This document shows, in pieces, positions 42,018 through 52,739 of a DNA stretch of 64,000 nucleotides. The notes under the pieces were generated by a model. That model made no database searches. It was not told the DNA's origin and saw only the letters and a list, made by a program, of their open reading frames with translations. Made by a program: the position numbers and the translations under genes. The stretch is from Myxocyprinus asiaticus (lineage: Eukaryota > Chordata > Actinopteri > Cypriniformes > Catostomidae), in contig NC_059362.1 in the NCBI RefSeq assembly GCF_019703515.2, positions 45,980,592 to 46,044,591 of the forward strand, written 5' to 3'. Positions within the stretch are counted from its first letter, which is position 1. Every line of letters begins with the position of its first letter.

Positions 42018-45000
42018 TGTATATGTACTGTATATATTGTTGTCTTCTATTTCTTTCATTTTGGCTCTCAAATTTTGGCCTGTCATGTGTTCAGCAGATC
42101 CAATCCATGTTCAGTGGATATTATTTATTATTAGAACAATAAAATAGCTTTTGTACTGAGCCCCTAAGAGGACAGGCGGGAATTTTTTTCTGAAATAGAT
42201 TTGCATTCCCTCGCGATAGTTCTGCATTCCCTCCCCATACGTTTTGCGTGCCCTCGCCATACGTTTTGCGTTCCCTCTTGATAGTTTTGCGTGCCTTCGC
42301 CATACGCTTGCGTTCCCTCGCAAACGTTTTGCGTGCCCTCGCCATGCATTTTGCATTCCCTCGCGATAGTTTTGCGTGCCCTCGCAATAGTTTTATGTGC
42401 CCTCACAATACGTTTTACGTGCCCTCGCCATACGTTTTGCGTTCCCTCTTGATAGTTTTGCGTGCCTTCGCCATACGCTTGCGTTCCCTCGCAAACGTTT
42501 TGCGTGCCCTCGCCATGCATTTTGCATTCCCTCGCGATAGTTTTGCGTGCCCTCGCAATACGTTTTGCGTGCCCTCGCAATACGTTTTGCGTTCCCTCAC
42601 AAACGTTTTGCGTTCCCTCACAATCTTTTGCGTGCCCTCGCGATAGGTTTTGCGTGCCCTCGCGATACGTTTTGCGTGCCCTCGCCATAGTTTTGTTCCC
42701 TCGTAATACGTTTTGCGTGCCCTCCCAATACGTTTTGTGTTCCCTCACAAACTTTTGCGTGCCCTCGCCATATACGTTTTGCGTTCCCTCGCGATAGTTT
42801 TGCGTGCCCTCTCCATACGTTTTACGTTCCCTCGCGATAGTTTTGCGTGCCCTCTCCATACGTTTTACGTTCCCTCGCGATAGTTTTGCTTGCACTCGCA
42901 ATAGTTTTGCGTGCCCTCACAAACTTTTGCGTGCCCTCGCCATAGGTTTTGCGTTCCCTCGCGATAGTTTTGCGTTCCCTCGCGATAGTTTTGCGTGCCC
43001 TCGTGATACGTTTTGCGTTCCCTCGCTGTAAAATTATTATTCATTGCATAAGTTCATGTTAATTAATGTTGTTCATGTTAACAAATGGAAACTTATTTTA
43101 AAGTGTCACCACAATATTTAAATAGTAAAATCATGTTGCCCACAAAATTTGCGTGCCCTCACAATACGTTTTGCGTGCCCTTGCAATAGTTTTGCGTGCC
43201 CTTGCAGTAGGTTTTGCGTGCCCTCGCAATAGTTTTACGTGCCCTCGCAATATGTTTTGCATGCCCTCGCAATAGTTTTGCGTGCCCTTGCAATATGTTT
43301 TGCGTGCCCTCGCAGTAGTTTTGGATTCCCTCGCGATACGTTTTGCGTGCCCTCGCTGTAAAATTATTAATCATTGTTAGTTCATGTTAATTAATATTGT
43401 TTATGTTAACAAATGGAAACTTATTTTAAAGTGTCATCGCAATATTTCAATGGTAAAATCATGTTGCCCAAAAAAATTCTTTTTATTACCATAGTTTTTG
43501 TTTTCCTGTATTATCAACTATGGTTTTAATACGAATATCAAGGTTAAAATATGGTTACCGTAGTAAAACCATGGTAAATTTATTGCGAGGGCACGCAAAA
43601 CTATATTTGAAAAAAAATCCCGCCCTGTCCTCTAAGGGACTCCTTACTTTTGTACCTCTTTGAACATTTTTAAAAGCATAATTCCTAATCAAAACAGTGG
43701 TGTGATGACCAAATAAGGTAAGTTGCAAAATATCGGTATCACACTATTGTTTTTAGTTAAAACGGTATTGGCGAACAATTTTCAAATCGGTGCATTCCTA
43801 AAATATATGGTGGTAAATATTACTGTTTATTATTATGTAGTTATGTTGGTGTATATAAATGAACATGATTGAATATAATTTTTCCTTGTGTTCATTAAGT
43901 GAAAAAAAGTGTGGAATTAGATTTTATTATTTATATCTTTATATCATTTTGAATCTACTTGGCAACAGTGGCTGTTAGGTTGAAATGACATTTCCTCTGA
44001 TTTAAAAAATAAAATAAAATAAATCACCCTTTTACCTTCAGAGCAAATGCATAAATATTAAGATGTATATTGAAAATCGTCAAAAGGCCGCAAATATCGT
44101 GGTCTAATTTTTTGTTATATGGCCCAGCCTTAGTGTATGAAAGTTGACTGACATATATCAGTGTATGTCCAAACTTCTAACAAAATATAGCTCAAAATAT
44201 ATGTTGTGTTTCATGAATAGTTGGCATGTCGATGTGATCTGTTAGTAGAGTAGATCTGTTTGTGTAATTGTTTGCATCTAAGCCTGATTCTTCTAAGTGT
44301 CTGATGGAAACTGATGTTTTGTTGTGGTTTTAACCTCACACACTTCTGTACTCTGTGTGTGTTCAGAGTGCTGGAGGAAGCGCTGCAGATTATGGAGAAC
44401 TCGACGCACGCATGAAGAACCTTGAACTAGAGAACCAGAGTCTACACAAAGGTTTGTGTGTTTGAATTTGGAGGAATGATTTTCATAGTTTGCCAAGACG
44501 GTCAAATATCAGATGATGTATTGGTCTATCACTATATAAACATTCTCTAAATGCATATTGCTATCAATCTCTCTCTTTTAGGATTATTTACCTTAAACTT
44601 CAACACTATTCTTTTGCTGCATTGTAAGCACTGCTATTTCCTTTATCTTCTGTGTGTGTCAGTGGTGGATGAGTTGCGCTCAGCTCTCAGTAAGATGGAG
44701 AGTCGCGTCTCCGCTCTGGAGAAGAGATCATCAACACTAACCGTTAATGGAACGACTCCCGTTGCTGCTCAGAAATCTGCTCCGCCCCCTCAGAAAGCCC
44801 CGCCTGCTCTGGTGAAAGAGGAAGAGGAGGAGGAGGAGGATGATGATGACATTGACCTGTTCGGCAGTGATGAAGAGGTGGACGAAGAGGCCGAGAGACT
44901 GAAAGAGCAGCGGCTGCAGGAATACGCAGCGAAAAAAGCAAAGAAACCCGTCCTCATCGCCAAATCCTCCATCCTACTGGACGTCAAACCTGTACGTACC

Positions 45001-48000
45001 TGCAGTGGTGATTTCGCCACATTAAGGGGTTGTTCACACACGACGTGTTCTTGTGTTCCATCCACGCTATTTCTTAATTGTTAGTCTCGTGCAACTGTCT
45101 CCTTAAGGTGAATAGCTTATGTTGTATCCTTCTTCATTTTGGAAGTCGCTTTGGTAAAAAGCGTCTGATAATGAATAAAAAGAAGTAGTCTATGAAGACA
45201 TACGTCAGACAAACGTTTTTGACCATTGTGTTGCATTTTTGCTGTTTTTTTTTTTAAGCATTTTAAAATGGCGTGTCAAGTTAAAAATAGTTCAACTTTT
45301 CAAAAAGGTGTTTATAGACCCCTTTGTTCTATTTTAATCCTTTGTGCTCCATCTTACTGTTTTTTTCCCCTCTATTTATATTTTACTCCATATGAGCAGA
45401 TACAGTAAAAAAATTACAGATACCATAATCAACACTGACATACATAAACAGAATAGAAACATAAATGACATAGGGGATCAGAGAGGTGTAATACTTCTGC
45501 AAATGTAAGGAAAGAATTCCAAGTTTTTCTCCCCAATTTGGAATGCCCAATTCCCAATGCGCTCTAACTCCTCGTGGTGGCGTAGTGACTCGCCACAGTC
45601 CGGGTGGTGGAGGACGAATCTCAGTTGCCTCCGCGTCTGAGACCGTCAATCCGCGCATCTTATCACGTGGCTTGTTGAGCGCATTACCATGGAGACCTAG
45701 CTGATGTCTGACAGAAGTCCGGTCAAGACTAGGATTAAGCCAGCAATTGAAATAACCTCCCAAAATAAGACGATGTGAAGGTATATCAGGTAATGTGGAA
45801 AACAGTCGCCTAAAGAAATTATCGTTGTCCCAGTTAGGGGCATAAACATTGACAAGAAGGACTGGAGTATTACAGATCTTCCCTGCGACAATGAAAAACC
45901 CCCCTCCTAAATCGGTTATGACATCAGAGCACACAAAGGGAACTGATTTATGTATTAGAGTTGCTACACCCCTAGCTTTACCTTGAAATGTGGAATGATA
46001 TACTTGGCCAACCCACCTCAACATATTGAGTTGTTTGGCCAATGTAGATTAACTTCTTAGGTCTAGAGAACTAGTTTGACCACTTTTTCTTAGTTATTGT
46101 ATTAGACTGTGAAAATAAATAAATAAATAAATGCGGCACTTGCTCACAGAGCAACCGATAAAGACATCTTACATCCTTCGTGCATTCTTGTTTTTAAAAC
46201 AAGAACGCATCCTTTGTGAACAGCCCCAAACTAAATCTGACAAAATGGTAACCTGAAGTTTTGCCTGTAATGCTTTGAGAAAAAAAAGTAATGGGACAGT
46301 CGTTGCAATTTTTACTGTTAATTGTTTTACGAGCAGCTAGATTTCTCCTTATACTGTCTCTCACGTGGATCAGATTTATCTTAACTATGTCCAAAATTGC
46401 AACTCTTGATGTAGCATATAGTATGAAAATAATAATAAAAAAATATAGCTGCAAGCAGCAATGCGGATTCCTCCTCAAAACTGCAAATTCTGTAAAAATT
46501 GACACGGTAGAGACATGTACTTCACACATGTACACAACATTTAATTAATTTGTTATTAAACATTGCAAGAGTCTTCATATGAACTGGTGATTGAATCAAA
46601 GTATCTTATGACTAGTTGATTTGTAAAGCATTATTTTAGCGTTAGCGATAAATAATAGTAAACTGTAATTCTGTCATTTTTTTGACATATCAAGGTGCAA
46701 TTTTGCACAGTACTTCAGAGTGATGTCATCTTGAAGCCTGTTAGGTTGGGAAAAACATTAGTCAAAATGGCATTAGATTTTTTTGGACATTGAGACAATG
46801 TGGATGTTTACATAAATGCACACCTTTCAGCCATTTTGTATTGTATTCATTTTTGCTAAATATCAAATTGAAAGACATGTATCCTACATATACATACCAA
46901 GTTTCAAGTCAATTGGAGCTATGATTCAGGAGGAGTAGATTTCTGTAGTTTTGGAAAAAATTGTATTGTACAGGAAAATCCATCATGGCGGAGGCTTTTT
47001 TGTTCCTCATGAGAAATGAAGCATATATACCAGGTTTCAGAAGTGTTGGACGTATGGGATGGAAATGGCATCAGTTTGAAAATGGACAAATTGGGGTGTG
47101 GCCTGTAGCGCCACCTATAGGCTCACGTGGGCCATTTTTGGTGTGTTAGTTACTCGTGGCCTGAAGTATCAATGTGCCAAATTTCAAAACTTTTTACCAA
47201 GGAGATCTTGAGTTATTGGGCAATTTAAAGCTACAGGAATAATAATAAGAATACTAACAAAAACAATAGGTTTCCTCCTACTGGAGGAATCCTAATAAAC
47301 AAATATTTTTTACATATTGCCCAGCCCTAAAAAGTAATAGTTACTGTAGTCTTATTACTTTTAGGCCAAAAAAAAGTATCGTTTAGCATTACATTTTAAA
47401 TCCTAGTAATAAGATTACAGTGGTGGACAGATTTGGGTTTTTTAGTGGCTGATACCGATATTTATTTCGAGAGCAGGATGGCCGATATTAATACCGATAA
47501 ACATAATACAATTAAACAACAGCAAATCAGATTTACACAAAATTCCGTAAGTGAAACAAACACTTAATTTTATGCAATATTTACTTTTATTTCAATTTGC
47601 ATAAACTTGAAAATAGAAAACCTTGAAAACAGGAATTGTTGACTATCTATTGACTGTCTGTCTATTGGTAGATTTTGGAACTGACAGAAGGGAAAGTTAA
47701 CACTTCTGTAAACCGGGCAAACGGTAAAGGTTAACAGCTGATGCCGATAAATCGCAAAATGGCCAAATATCGACCGATTAATCGGCCTGGCCGATATATC
47801 GGTTTATCGCTTTTTTTACATTTTGAATTTTTTCACTTTTAAGTACTTTACTTAGGTTACTCGTTTCTAAAATAGTTTATGTATTATTTATGTAGAATTG
47901 ACTTGCGTGCAACAGTAAACAAGGAAACAGACATTAATTTGAATTTGTTGTTTTAGAAAGTAACTTAAAAGTAAATTATTAATGTGATTACTTTTTCTGT

Positions 48001-48434
48001 GGAGTAATCAGTAAAGTAATCTGATTACAATTTGTATAGAATTTTTGAGTAACTTAACCAACACTGATCACTTTATTGTCCGTTGTCTCACTCTTGTGCT
48101 GTCTCGTTCTTAGTGGGACGATGAGACAGACATGTTGAAGCTGGAGGAGTGCGTGCGGTCGGTGCAGGTGGACGGGCTTCTCTGGGGCGCGTCTAAACTG
48201 GTTCCCGTCGGTTACGGCATCAAGAAGCTCCAGATCAACTGTGTGGTTGAAGATGATAAAGTGGGAACAGACTTCCTGGAGGAGGAGATCACCAAGTTTG
48301 AGGACTATGTGAGTCAAGTTTACTTCCCCAGAATTACATTTGTAATATTAAAGGCTGTTTTGTTTATAATATGTTTTGTGTATCTCTCGTTTCAGGTTCA
48401 GAGTGTAGACGTTGCGGCTTTCAACAAGATCTAA
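35757..48434 (+). CDS. eef1d: Elongation factor 1 delta (eEF1B guanine-exchange subunit), long and short isoforms
   Basis: Cytosolic subunit of the eEF1B complex that exchanges GDP for GTP on eEF1A. The short form starts at ATG 39578. Exons: 39577-39691, 39790-39870, optional 40536-40607, 44367-44451, 44663-44991, 48114-48308, 48396-48434. Without the cassette it is 280 aa (human 281). Order: N-terminal eEF1G-contact motif [18 protein letters not shown], a leucine-zipper-like coiled coil (LELENQSL...[20 protein letters not shown]), an acidic tract ending [13 protein letters not shown], then the EF1-GNE exchange domain from [16 protein letters not shown] to AAFNKI. The long form adds the exon 35754-36634, giving about 573 aa; its long isoform in mammals is a heat-shock-responsive nuclear factor. 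All junction phases agree. Long introns are full of repeats. Confidence 0.96.
36693..37068. other. Intron sequence after the long-isoform exon
   Basis: No exon recognised. It contains 'aactacactacccataatcc', resembling a common vertebrate promoter-type motif, but no supporting context. Confidence 0.4.
37069..38052. mobile_element. MITE-like element with 'gatgcacc..tatatcg' ends
   Basis: Left 'tgatgcacctatatcgatat' and right 'gatatatcggtgcatcc' are inverse. 'ggccgataaatatcagcatc' lies just inside the right end. Related ends occur at 41000/43803 and 47430/47815. No coding capacity. Confidence 0.6.
38126..38670. mobile_element. MITE-like element with 'aaaggagcaatatgt' ends
   Basis: Left 'ttaaaggagcaatatgtaac' and right 'gacatattgctcctttaaa' form inverse ends about 540 bp apart. 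It is non-coding; ORFs inside have no recognisable similarity. Confidence 0.7.
40044..40470 (+). mobile_element. tRNA-derived SINE, copy 2 (full length)
   Basis: Opens 'cctgggtagctcagcgagta' with an A-box, then 'gcgagttcgaatccagg' B-box. It ends 'ccaaattggggagaaaaaag' with an A-rich tail. It lies between eef1d exons 39870 and 40536, 66 bp upstream of the cassette exon. Confidence 0.88.
40536..40607 (+). CDS. eef1d: Candidate in-frame cassette exon of eef1d
   Basis: A 72-nt segment with acceptor 'ctttccttcag' and strong donor 'gtaagt', phase 0 at both ends. It reads [20 protein letters not shown] then IAAP with no stop. Being 24 codons long, inclusion or skipping both keep frame, placing a basic, proline-containing insert between the eEF1G-contact region and the coiled coil. 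Use as an exon is inferred from splice sites and openness. Confidence 0.65.
42200..43027. repeat. 21/22-bp minisatellite array, about 38 units
   Basis: Two alternating unit types: 'ttttgcgtgccctcgcaatacg' (22 bp) and 'ttttgcgttccctcgcgatag' (21 bp). A higher-order duplication is visible: 42245-42385 and 42424-42560 are near copies. Long ORFs on the minus strand (up to 245 codons) are repeat artefacts. Confidence 0.93.
43148..43372. repeat. 21/22-bp minisatellite, second array
   Basis: About ten units of the same monomer, separated from the first array by the first copy of the 115-bp block. Confidence 0.92.
45524..45700 (-). mobile_element. tRNA-derived SINE, copy 3 (3' part only)
   Basis: Has 'ttctccccaatttggaatg' through 'gtggcttgttgagcgcatta' and then stops before the tRNA-like head, abutting an L1 fragment. 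Confidence 0.8.
45701..46042 (-). mobile_element. L1-type endonuclease fragment, antisense
   Basis: The minus-strand frame 46042-45701 reads [26 protein letters not shown] and [19 protein letters not shown]. These are the middle and C-terminal motifs of the APE-type endonuclease of L1/Tx1 ORF2 (the usual GDFN reads GYFN). Both ends are truncated. Confidence 0.8.
46437..47295. repeat. Dispersed repeat 'tatagctgcaagcagcaatg'
   Basis: Begins 'aaaatatagctgcaagcagc' and ends near 'ctcctactggaggaatccta', passing through 'gtagcgccacctataggctc'. This block structure is familiar from fish genomes, and the 'gcgccacc' part resembles the arms at 13839/16048. Superfamily unknown. Confidence 0.55.
47415..47830. 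repeat. MITE-like 'ccgatatatcgg' repeat
   Basis: Has 'ggctgataccgatatttatt' on the left and 'ggcctggccgatatatcggt' on the right, related to the elements at 37069 and 41003. Confidence 0.5.
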
Positions 48435-48488
48435 TAAACACTCAGTCACAAACATTCACACACTACCGCTGCCGGATGAATATTGGTT

Positions 48489-48494
48489 AATAAA
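48489..48494 (+). terminator. eef1d: Poly(A) signal AATAAA of eef1d
   Basis: AATAAA 55 bp after the stop codon, followed by 'tgtgattgtctcgttctgtgt' type GT-rich sequence. A second AATAAA overlaps the stop itself (48433-48438) but is too close to be likely. Confidence 0.8.
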
Positions 48495-48539
48495 AGAGCT
48501 CTAAATGTGATTGTCTCGTTCTGTGTATTTTTATATAAT

Positions 48540-49100
48540 CAGTATTGACCACACCTCATTAAAGCAGAAGATTTGCACCACAGACATCTGCCTCCACGTT
48601 GTCCAGAAAGAGAATTTTCGTCAAAGCTGATGTAACTTATTCAGTGTAAAAATTCTTCTGTTCCAGTTTAATATGCAGAGACAACTATAAGTAAGCTATA
48701 TATGGATTTGTTTTCTTGAAAACTGTAAACACTGTGTCTCTGTGGCACTATAATAACTCCTGTTTGTTTTGAGTGACCCACTCAAACAATGTTACTCAAT
48801 CAATGGTGAGTTGGGGGCGGGACTATCTGACTGTTTGACTAACGGCAGGCAGAAAACAGAAAGCTGTTTTGAAAACAATGTTTATTTTTGCAATTCCGTT
48901 TGGTGGCGCTAGTGTCGCAGTAATTACATACTTCAGCTTTAACTGAAATAAAAACATGGTTGGAAAAATTGTAACTAAACTCACAGTCATAGAGTGAAAA
49001 CGAAATTATATACAAATATTAACAGCAATCAGGGTGGACAGCATATCTTTAGGGAATTACAAACAAGGCTGTGGGGTAGACGTACAGTCCGTTCAGTGAG
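48540..49100. other. Intergenic sequence with MITE-like fragment
   Basis: Contains 'ttggtggcgctagtgtcgca' and 'acttcagctttaa' (48900-48945), resembling the end of a common fish repeat. No gene seen. Confidence 0.4.
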
Positions 49101-49114
49101 ATATGGGATTCTAA

Positions 49115-50507
49115 ATGTCCTCACACTTTCAACTGCTTTTATTTTCAGCAAACTTAACGTGTAAATATTTGTATGAACATAAATATATTTAACAACTAAG
49201 ACATAAGCTGAACAAGTTTCACAGACATGTGACTAACAGAAATGGAATAATGTGTCCCTGAACAAAGGGGGGGTCAAAATCAAAAGTAACAGTCAGTATC
49301 TGGTGTGTCCACCAGCTGCATTAAGTACTGCAGTGCATCTCCTCCTCATGGACTGCATCAGATTTGCCAGTTCTTGCTGTGAGATGTTACCCCACTCTTC
49401 CACCAAGGCACTTGCAAGTTCCAGGACATTTCTGGGGGGAATGGCCCTAGCCCTCACCCTCCAATCCAACAGGTCCCAGATGTGCTCAGTGGGATTGAGA
49501 TCCGGGCTCTTCACTGGCCATGGCAGAATACTGACGTTCCTGTCTTGCACAGAACGAGCAGTATGGCTGGTGGCATTGTCATGCTGGAGGGTCATGTCAG
49601 GATGCACATGCAGGAAGGGTACCACATGAGGGAGGAGGATGTCTTCCCTGTAACGCACAGCGTTGAGATTGCCTGCAGTGACAACAAGCTCAGTCCGATG
49701 ATGCTGTGACACACCGCCCCAGACCATGACGGACCCTCTACCTCCAAAGCGATCCCGCTCCAGCGTACAGGCCTCGGTGTAACGCTCATTCCTTCGGCGA
49801 TAAACGCGAGTCCGACCATCACCCCTGGTGAGACAAAACCGTGACTCGTCAGTGAAGAGCACTTTTTGCCAGTCCTGTCTGGTCCAGTGAAGGTGGGTTT
49901 GCGCCCATAGGCGACATTGTTGCCGGTGATGTCTGGTAAGGACCTGCCTTATAACAGGCCTACAAGTCCTCAGTCCAGCCTCTCTCAGCCTATTGCAGAC
50001 AGTCTGAGCACTGATGGAGGGATTGTGCATTCCTGGGGTAACTCGGGTAGATGTTGTTGCCATCCTGTACCTGTCCCGCAGGTGTGATATTCGGATGTAC
50101 CGATCCTGTGCAGGTGTTGTTACACGTGATCTGCCACTGTGAGAACGATCAGCTGTCCTTCCTGTCTCCCTGTAGCGCTGTCTTAGGCATCTCACAGTGC
50201 GGACATTGCGATTTATTGCCCTTGCCACATCTGCAGTCCTCATGCCTCCATGCAGCATGCCTAAGGCACGTTTATGTTTTATTTTGGTGTTTTTCAGAGT
50301 CAGTAGAAAGGCCTCTTTAGTATCCTAAGTTATAACTGTGACCTTAATAACCTACCGTCTGTAAGCTGTTAGTGTCTTAACGACCGTTCCACAGGTGCAT
50401 GCTCATTAATTGTTTATGGTTCATTGAACAAGCATGGAAAACATCGTTGAAACCCTTTACAATAAAGAAAAATTACCTTTAAAAGACGTTTCTTTTTTTG
50501 CTGAGTT
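49115..50507 (-). mobile_element. Tc1/mariner element E, one terminus degraded
   Basis: The 5' end (right side here) is intact: 'acgtttctttttttgctgag', followed by TA at 50508-50509. At the 3' end the matching terminal sequence has decayed, leaving 'aatgtcctcacactttcaac' and the subterminal 'attttcagcaaacttaac'. The antisense transposase is open but shortened. Confidence 0.88.
49293..50258 (-). CDS. Tc1-family transposase, open (321 aa) but internally deleted
   Basis: No stops. HTH region RTADVARAINRNVRTVRCL, then a basic linker RSHSGRSRVTT. Catalytic residues FTDESRF (D137), LQHDNATSHT (D227) and PDLNPTEHIW (E258). Only 30 residues separate D227 and E258 instead of the family's 34. By comparison with remembered relatives, four residues are missing where SVRDFLQDRN is expected and SVQDRN is found, an in-frame 12-bp deletion. 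The first ATG lies at MLHGGM, and about 16 N-terminal residues of relatives are absent because of another deletion upstream. Likely inactive despite being open. Confidence 0.85.
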   Translation of the reverse strand: MLHGGMRTADVARAINRNVRTVRCLRQRYRETGRTADRSHSGRSRVTTPAQDRYIRISHLRDRYRMATTSTRVTPGMHNPSISAQTVCNRLREAGLRTCRPVIRQVLTRHHRQQCRLWAQTHLHWTRQDWQKVLFTDESRFCLTRGDGRTRVYRRRNERYTEACTLERDRFGGRGSVMVWGGVSQHHRTELVVTAGNLNAVRYREDILLPHVVPFLHVHPDMTLQHDNATSHTARSVQDRNVSILPWPVKSPDLNPTEHIWDLLDWRVRARAIPPRNVLELASALVEEWGNISQQELANLMQSMRRRCTAVLNAAGGHTRY

Positions 50508-50547
50508 TAGATCACATCTAATAGTAACAACCAATGTTCGAGTACTG

Positions 50548-50945
50548 ACACTGACTATCACCCCTGGGGTCATGAGTTCGAATTCAGGGTGTGCTGAGTG
50601 ACTCCAGCCAGGTCTCCTAAGCAACCAAATTGGCTTGGTTGCTAGGGAGGGTAGAGTCACATGGGGTAACCTCCTCGTGGTCGTGATTAGTGGTTCTCGC
50701 TCTCAATGGGGCGTGTGGTAAGTTGTGCGTGGATCGCGGAGAGTAGCATGAGCCTCCACATGCTGTGAGTCTCCGCGGTCTCATGCATGACGAGTCAAGT
50801 GATAAGATGCACGGATTGACGGTCTCAGAAACAGAGGCAACTGAGACTTGTCCTCCGCCACCCGGATTGAGGTGAGTAACCGTGCCCACCACGAGGACCT
50901 ACTAAGTAGTGGGAATTGGGCATTCCAAATTGGGAGAAAAAAAAA
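50548..50945 (+). mobile_element. tRNA-derived SINE, copy 4
   Basis: Has 'catgagttcgaattcagggt' (B-box), 'gtgactccagccaggtctcc', and ends 'ccaaattgggagaaaaaaaa'. The A-box region is degraded. Confidence 0.85.
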
Positions 50946-52325
50946 TCTTCTGAATCAATTTTGGATCCTCAACCTCACTCTCCATCTGTAGAGTCAACAA
51001 GAGTATATTTTTAGTTGGTTTTAGTCATTAGAAAAAAAGTAGTTGTAGTTGTTGTGTATATCCAGCTTGTTTATCATAAGAATGGATTCAATGTTATGAT
51101 GTTTTATGCATTAGTAGCACTGTTTTAGATTGTTTATAAAATAGTACTTTTCACTTGCAGCTTTAGTGAATTGAATGTGTCCATGAATGGGAAGGAAAGA
51201 GTTAAATTACAGGATGTGGAATTCTCTCACAGTGGGAGTGCTGTCAGGAGAGGAATTTCGAATCTTTACGCTGACTCGCGTCTGTTCGATTCTTTTGATT
51301 CGTTCATTTGGTGGAATTTTGTGTTGTATTAGTGTGCATCATGTAACTGTAACAGTAACAAATTATATTTAGTGTTAATGTTGATAAATACTTTTGATTA
51401 CGGAAGCATGTTAGACCGCAAGACTGGCCGTTGCATCTGCATAGAGTCACCCGAGTCATTTCTGTATGAATCATGTAGAACTCGACTCAGTAAAAGAGTC
51501 ATTCAGTGATCGAGCAGCTGATCGCTTGTGAACGTGTTTTGTTCTTCAAGTGCCGCACGAGCTTCGTTATTTTCAGGTGTGTGTTTTATAAGTGGGACCT
51601 TTTTATCAACTGAGTTTTGTATCTTTATTTATGTCTTGCTTCAGTGTTTGATTCGTTGATATTGTCAAGTTGAGTCACACTTAGATGCATTGCATTTACT
51701 GCAGTTTTGTTATGTATTCAGTATAAAGTAGCCTACATTAAAACAATAATGTAAATAATGTCTAAAGATTTTGTATGGAAGTTTGCAGGAGGATGGAAAC
51801 GGTTCTCTTCATGTCTTTGGTTAAAACAGAGCTCGACCCCCAAACCTGCAGTAGTTTTATGGAACTCTTTGTTTGAGCTCCCTTTGAAGTGTACTTCATA
51901 GGCTCCATGGACTGGAAAGTGTAGCAATGTTATATGATTTAGGTGTATGGGTAAATCTCACAAAAACATGTCCAGAACACATTTCAATATATATATATAT
52001 ATATATATAGTGTAAAGAAAATTCATCCTTACTGTAATACAGTGTTGTTGCTGTTTTTATTTAGATTAACATAAAGGCACTACAGATACTACCTTGGGGA
52101 TGAGGGAAATGTGCCTGTGATGAAAATAATATCACAATGCAAAAAAAAAAAAAAAAAAAAATCTAAATAGTCCTACACTCTAAACCCTACTCAGATAGCA
52201 ACCAGATGTGGGCCAGATCTGGCTTCTGGTTCTGGCTGTGAAATTTTAACACCTTTGTGAGAAAAAGCATTTGGCTGAAGTCTGGTTTGAGTCCGGTCAA
52301 CCGAAAGAATCAAAGCAAAGACAGG
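50946..52325. other. Intergenic or 5' sequence of the EGF gene, no exon recognised
   Basis: Includes 'gattcttttgattcgttcat' repeat-like sequence (51290), a (TA)n run (51988-52010) and an A-run (52141-52160). A non-coding first exon of the downstream gene may lie here but was not identified. Confidence 0.4.
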
Positions 52326-52735
52326 TGTAACGGGAGCCAGCTGGTATGTAGCTGTGCAGTATGGGTAAACCTCACTCCCCTGACCTCAAGAGGTGCACTA
52401 GCGACTGACACTAGGGGCCTTTAACCTTTAGCCTCAATGTTAGCGCGCCTGCCTCCCATGCTGGAAACCCCGGTTCAAGTTCCGCTCAGAGCGGGTCGAG
52501 CAGGACTGGGTACAGTGGTGTCGTGGACCCGGATGGGAGTGAGGTTTAGGGGGGTGAGTGTAACTGGAGCCAGATGGTATGTAGCCGTGCAGTATGTGTA
52601 AACCTCACTCCCATGACCTCAAGAGGTGCACTAGCGACTGACGCTAGGGGCTGTAGCATTTAGCCTCCTTGTTAGCGCGCCCGCCTCACATGCCCCGGTT
52701 TGAATCCCGCTCGGAGCGGTTACACATGCATTCAT
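52326..52735 (+). repeat. Tandem dimer of a tRNA-like SINE unit
   Basis: Two copies about 235 bp apart share 'gccagctggtatgtagc', 'acctcaagaggtgcactagc', 'ttagcctc..tgttagcgcg' (A-box-like) and 'cccggttcaagttccgctc' / 'cccggtttgaatcccgctc' (B-box-like). Flanks on both sides carry a shared 'tgagtccggtcaacc' motif. The heads look tRNA-derived, but no cloverleaf was established. Confidence 0.65.
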
Positions 52736-52739
52736 TTGG

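Larger units (their letters stand above)
42150..43660. mobile_element. Core MITE whose subterminal motif expanded into a minisatellite
   Basis: The ends are inverse: 'cccctaagaggacaggcggg' on the left and 'cccgccctgtcctctaaggg' on the right, followed inward by a T- or A-run ('aatttttttct' / 'gaaaaaaaatc'). Directly inside both ends lies the 'gcgagggcacgcaaaac' motif (single copy at 43582-43600; array on the left). Between the arrays a block of about 115 bp ('gtaaaattatta...gttgccca') occurs twice (43027-43148, 43357-43470). Confidence 0.75.
41003..43803. mobile_element. Middle element of the nest, 'aggratgcaccgat' ends
   Basis: Left 'tagggatgtacctatatat', right 'atcggtgcattccta', roughly inverse, with 'ccgatatttatcggccaatt' near the left end. 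Related to the element at 37069. It contains a (TA)n run at 41980-42016 and the minisatellite-bearing core. Confidence 0.55.
40800..44130. mobile_element. Outer inverted-repeat element of a triple nest
   Basis: The left arm contains 'atatttatgtatttgctct', 'aaaagggtgatttta' and 'ttaatcagagg' (40826-40895). The right arm has the inverse: 'cctctgatttaaa', 'aaatcaccctttta' and 'agagcaaatgcataaatatt' (43996-44060). The arms are about 130 bp. The body is occupied by further elements (41003-43803 and 42150-43660). Confidence 0.7.
45023..46226. mobile_element. DNA element with 'ggggttgttcacaca' ends, carrying two insertions
   Basis: Left 'aaggggttgttcacacacga', right 'cctttgtgaacagcccca'; both ends also carry 'gttcttg / caagaac'. 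Inside are a SINE 3' tail ('ttggaagtcgctttggtaaa', 45140-45178), a truncated SINE (45524) and an antisense L1 piece (45703). Confidence 0.6.

Noticed and set aside
42164..42901. A 245-codon minus-strand open frame and overlapping plus-strand frames
   Set aside because: They are translations of the 21/22-bp minisatellite (repeating GEGTQN / RARKT patterns) with no non-repeat domain.
46441..47149. Short open frames near 46961 in the 'tatagctgcaagcagc' repeat
   Set aside because: The frames are short, lie in a dispersed repeat and show no conserved domain.
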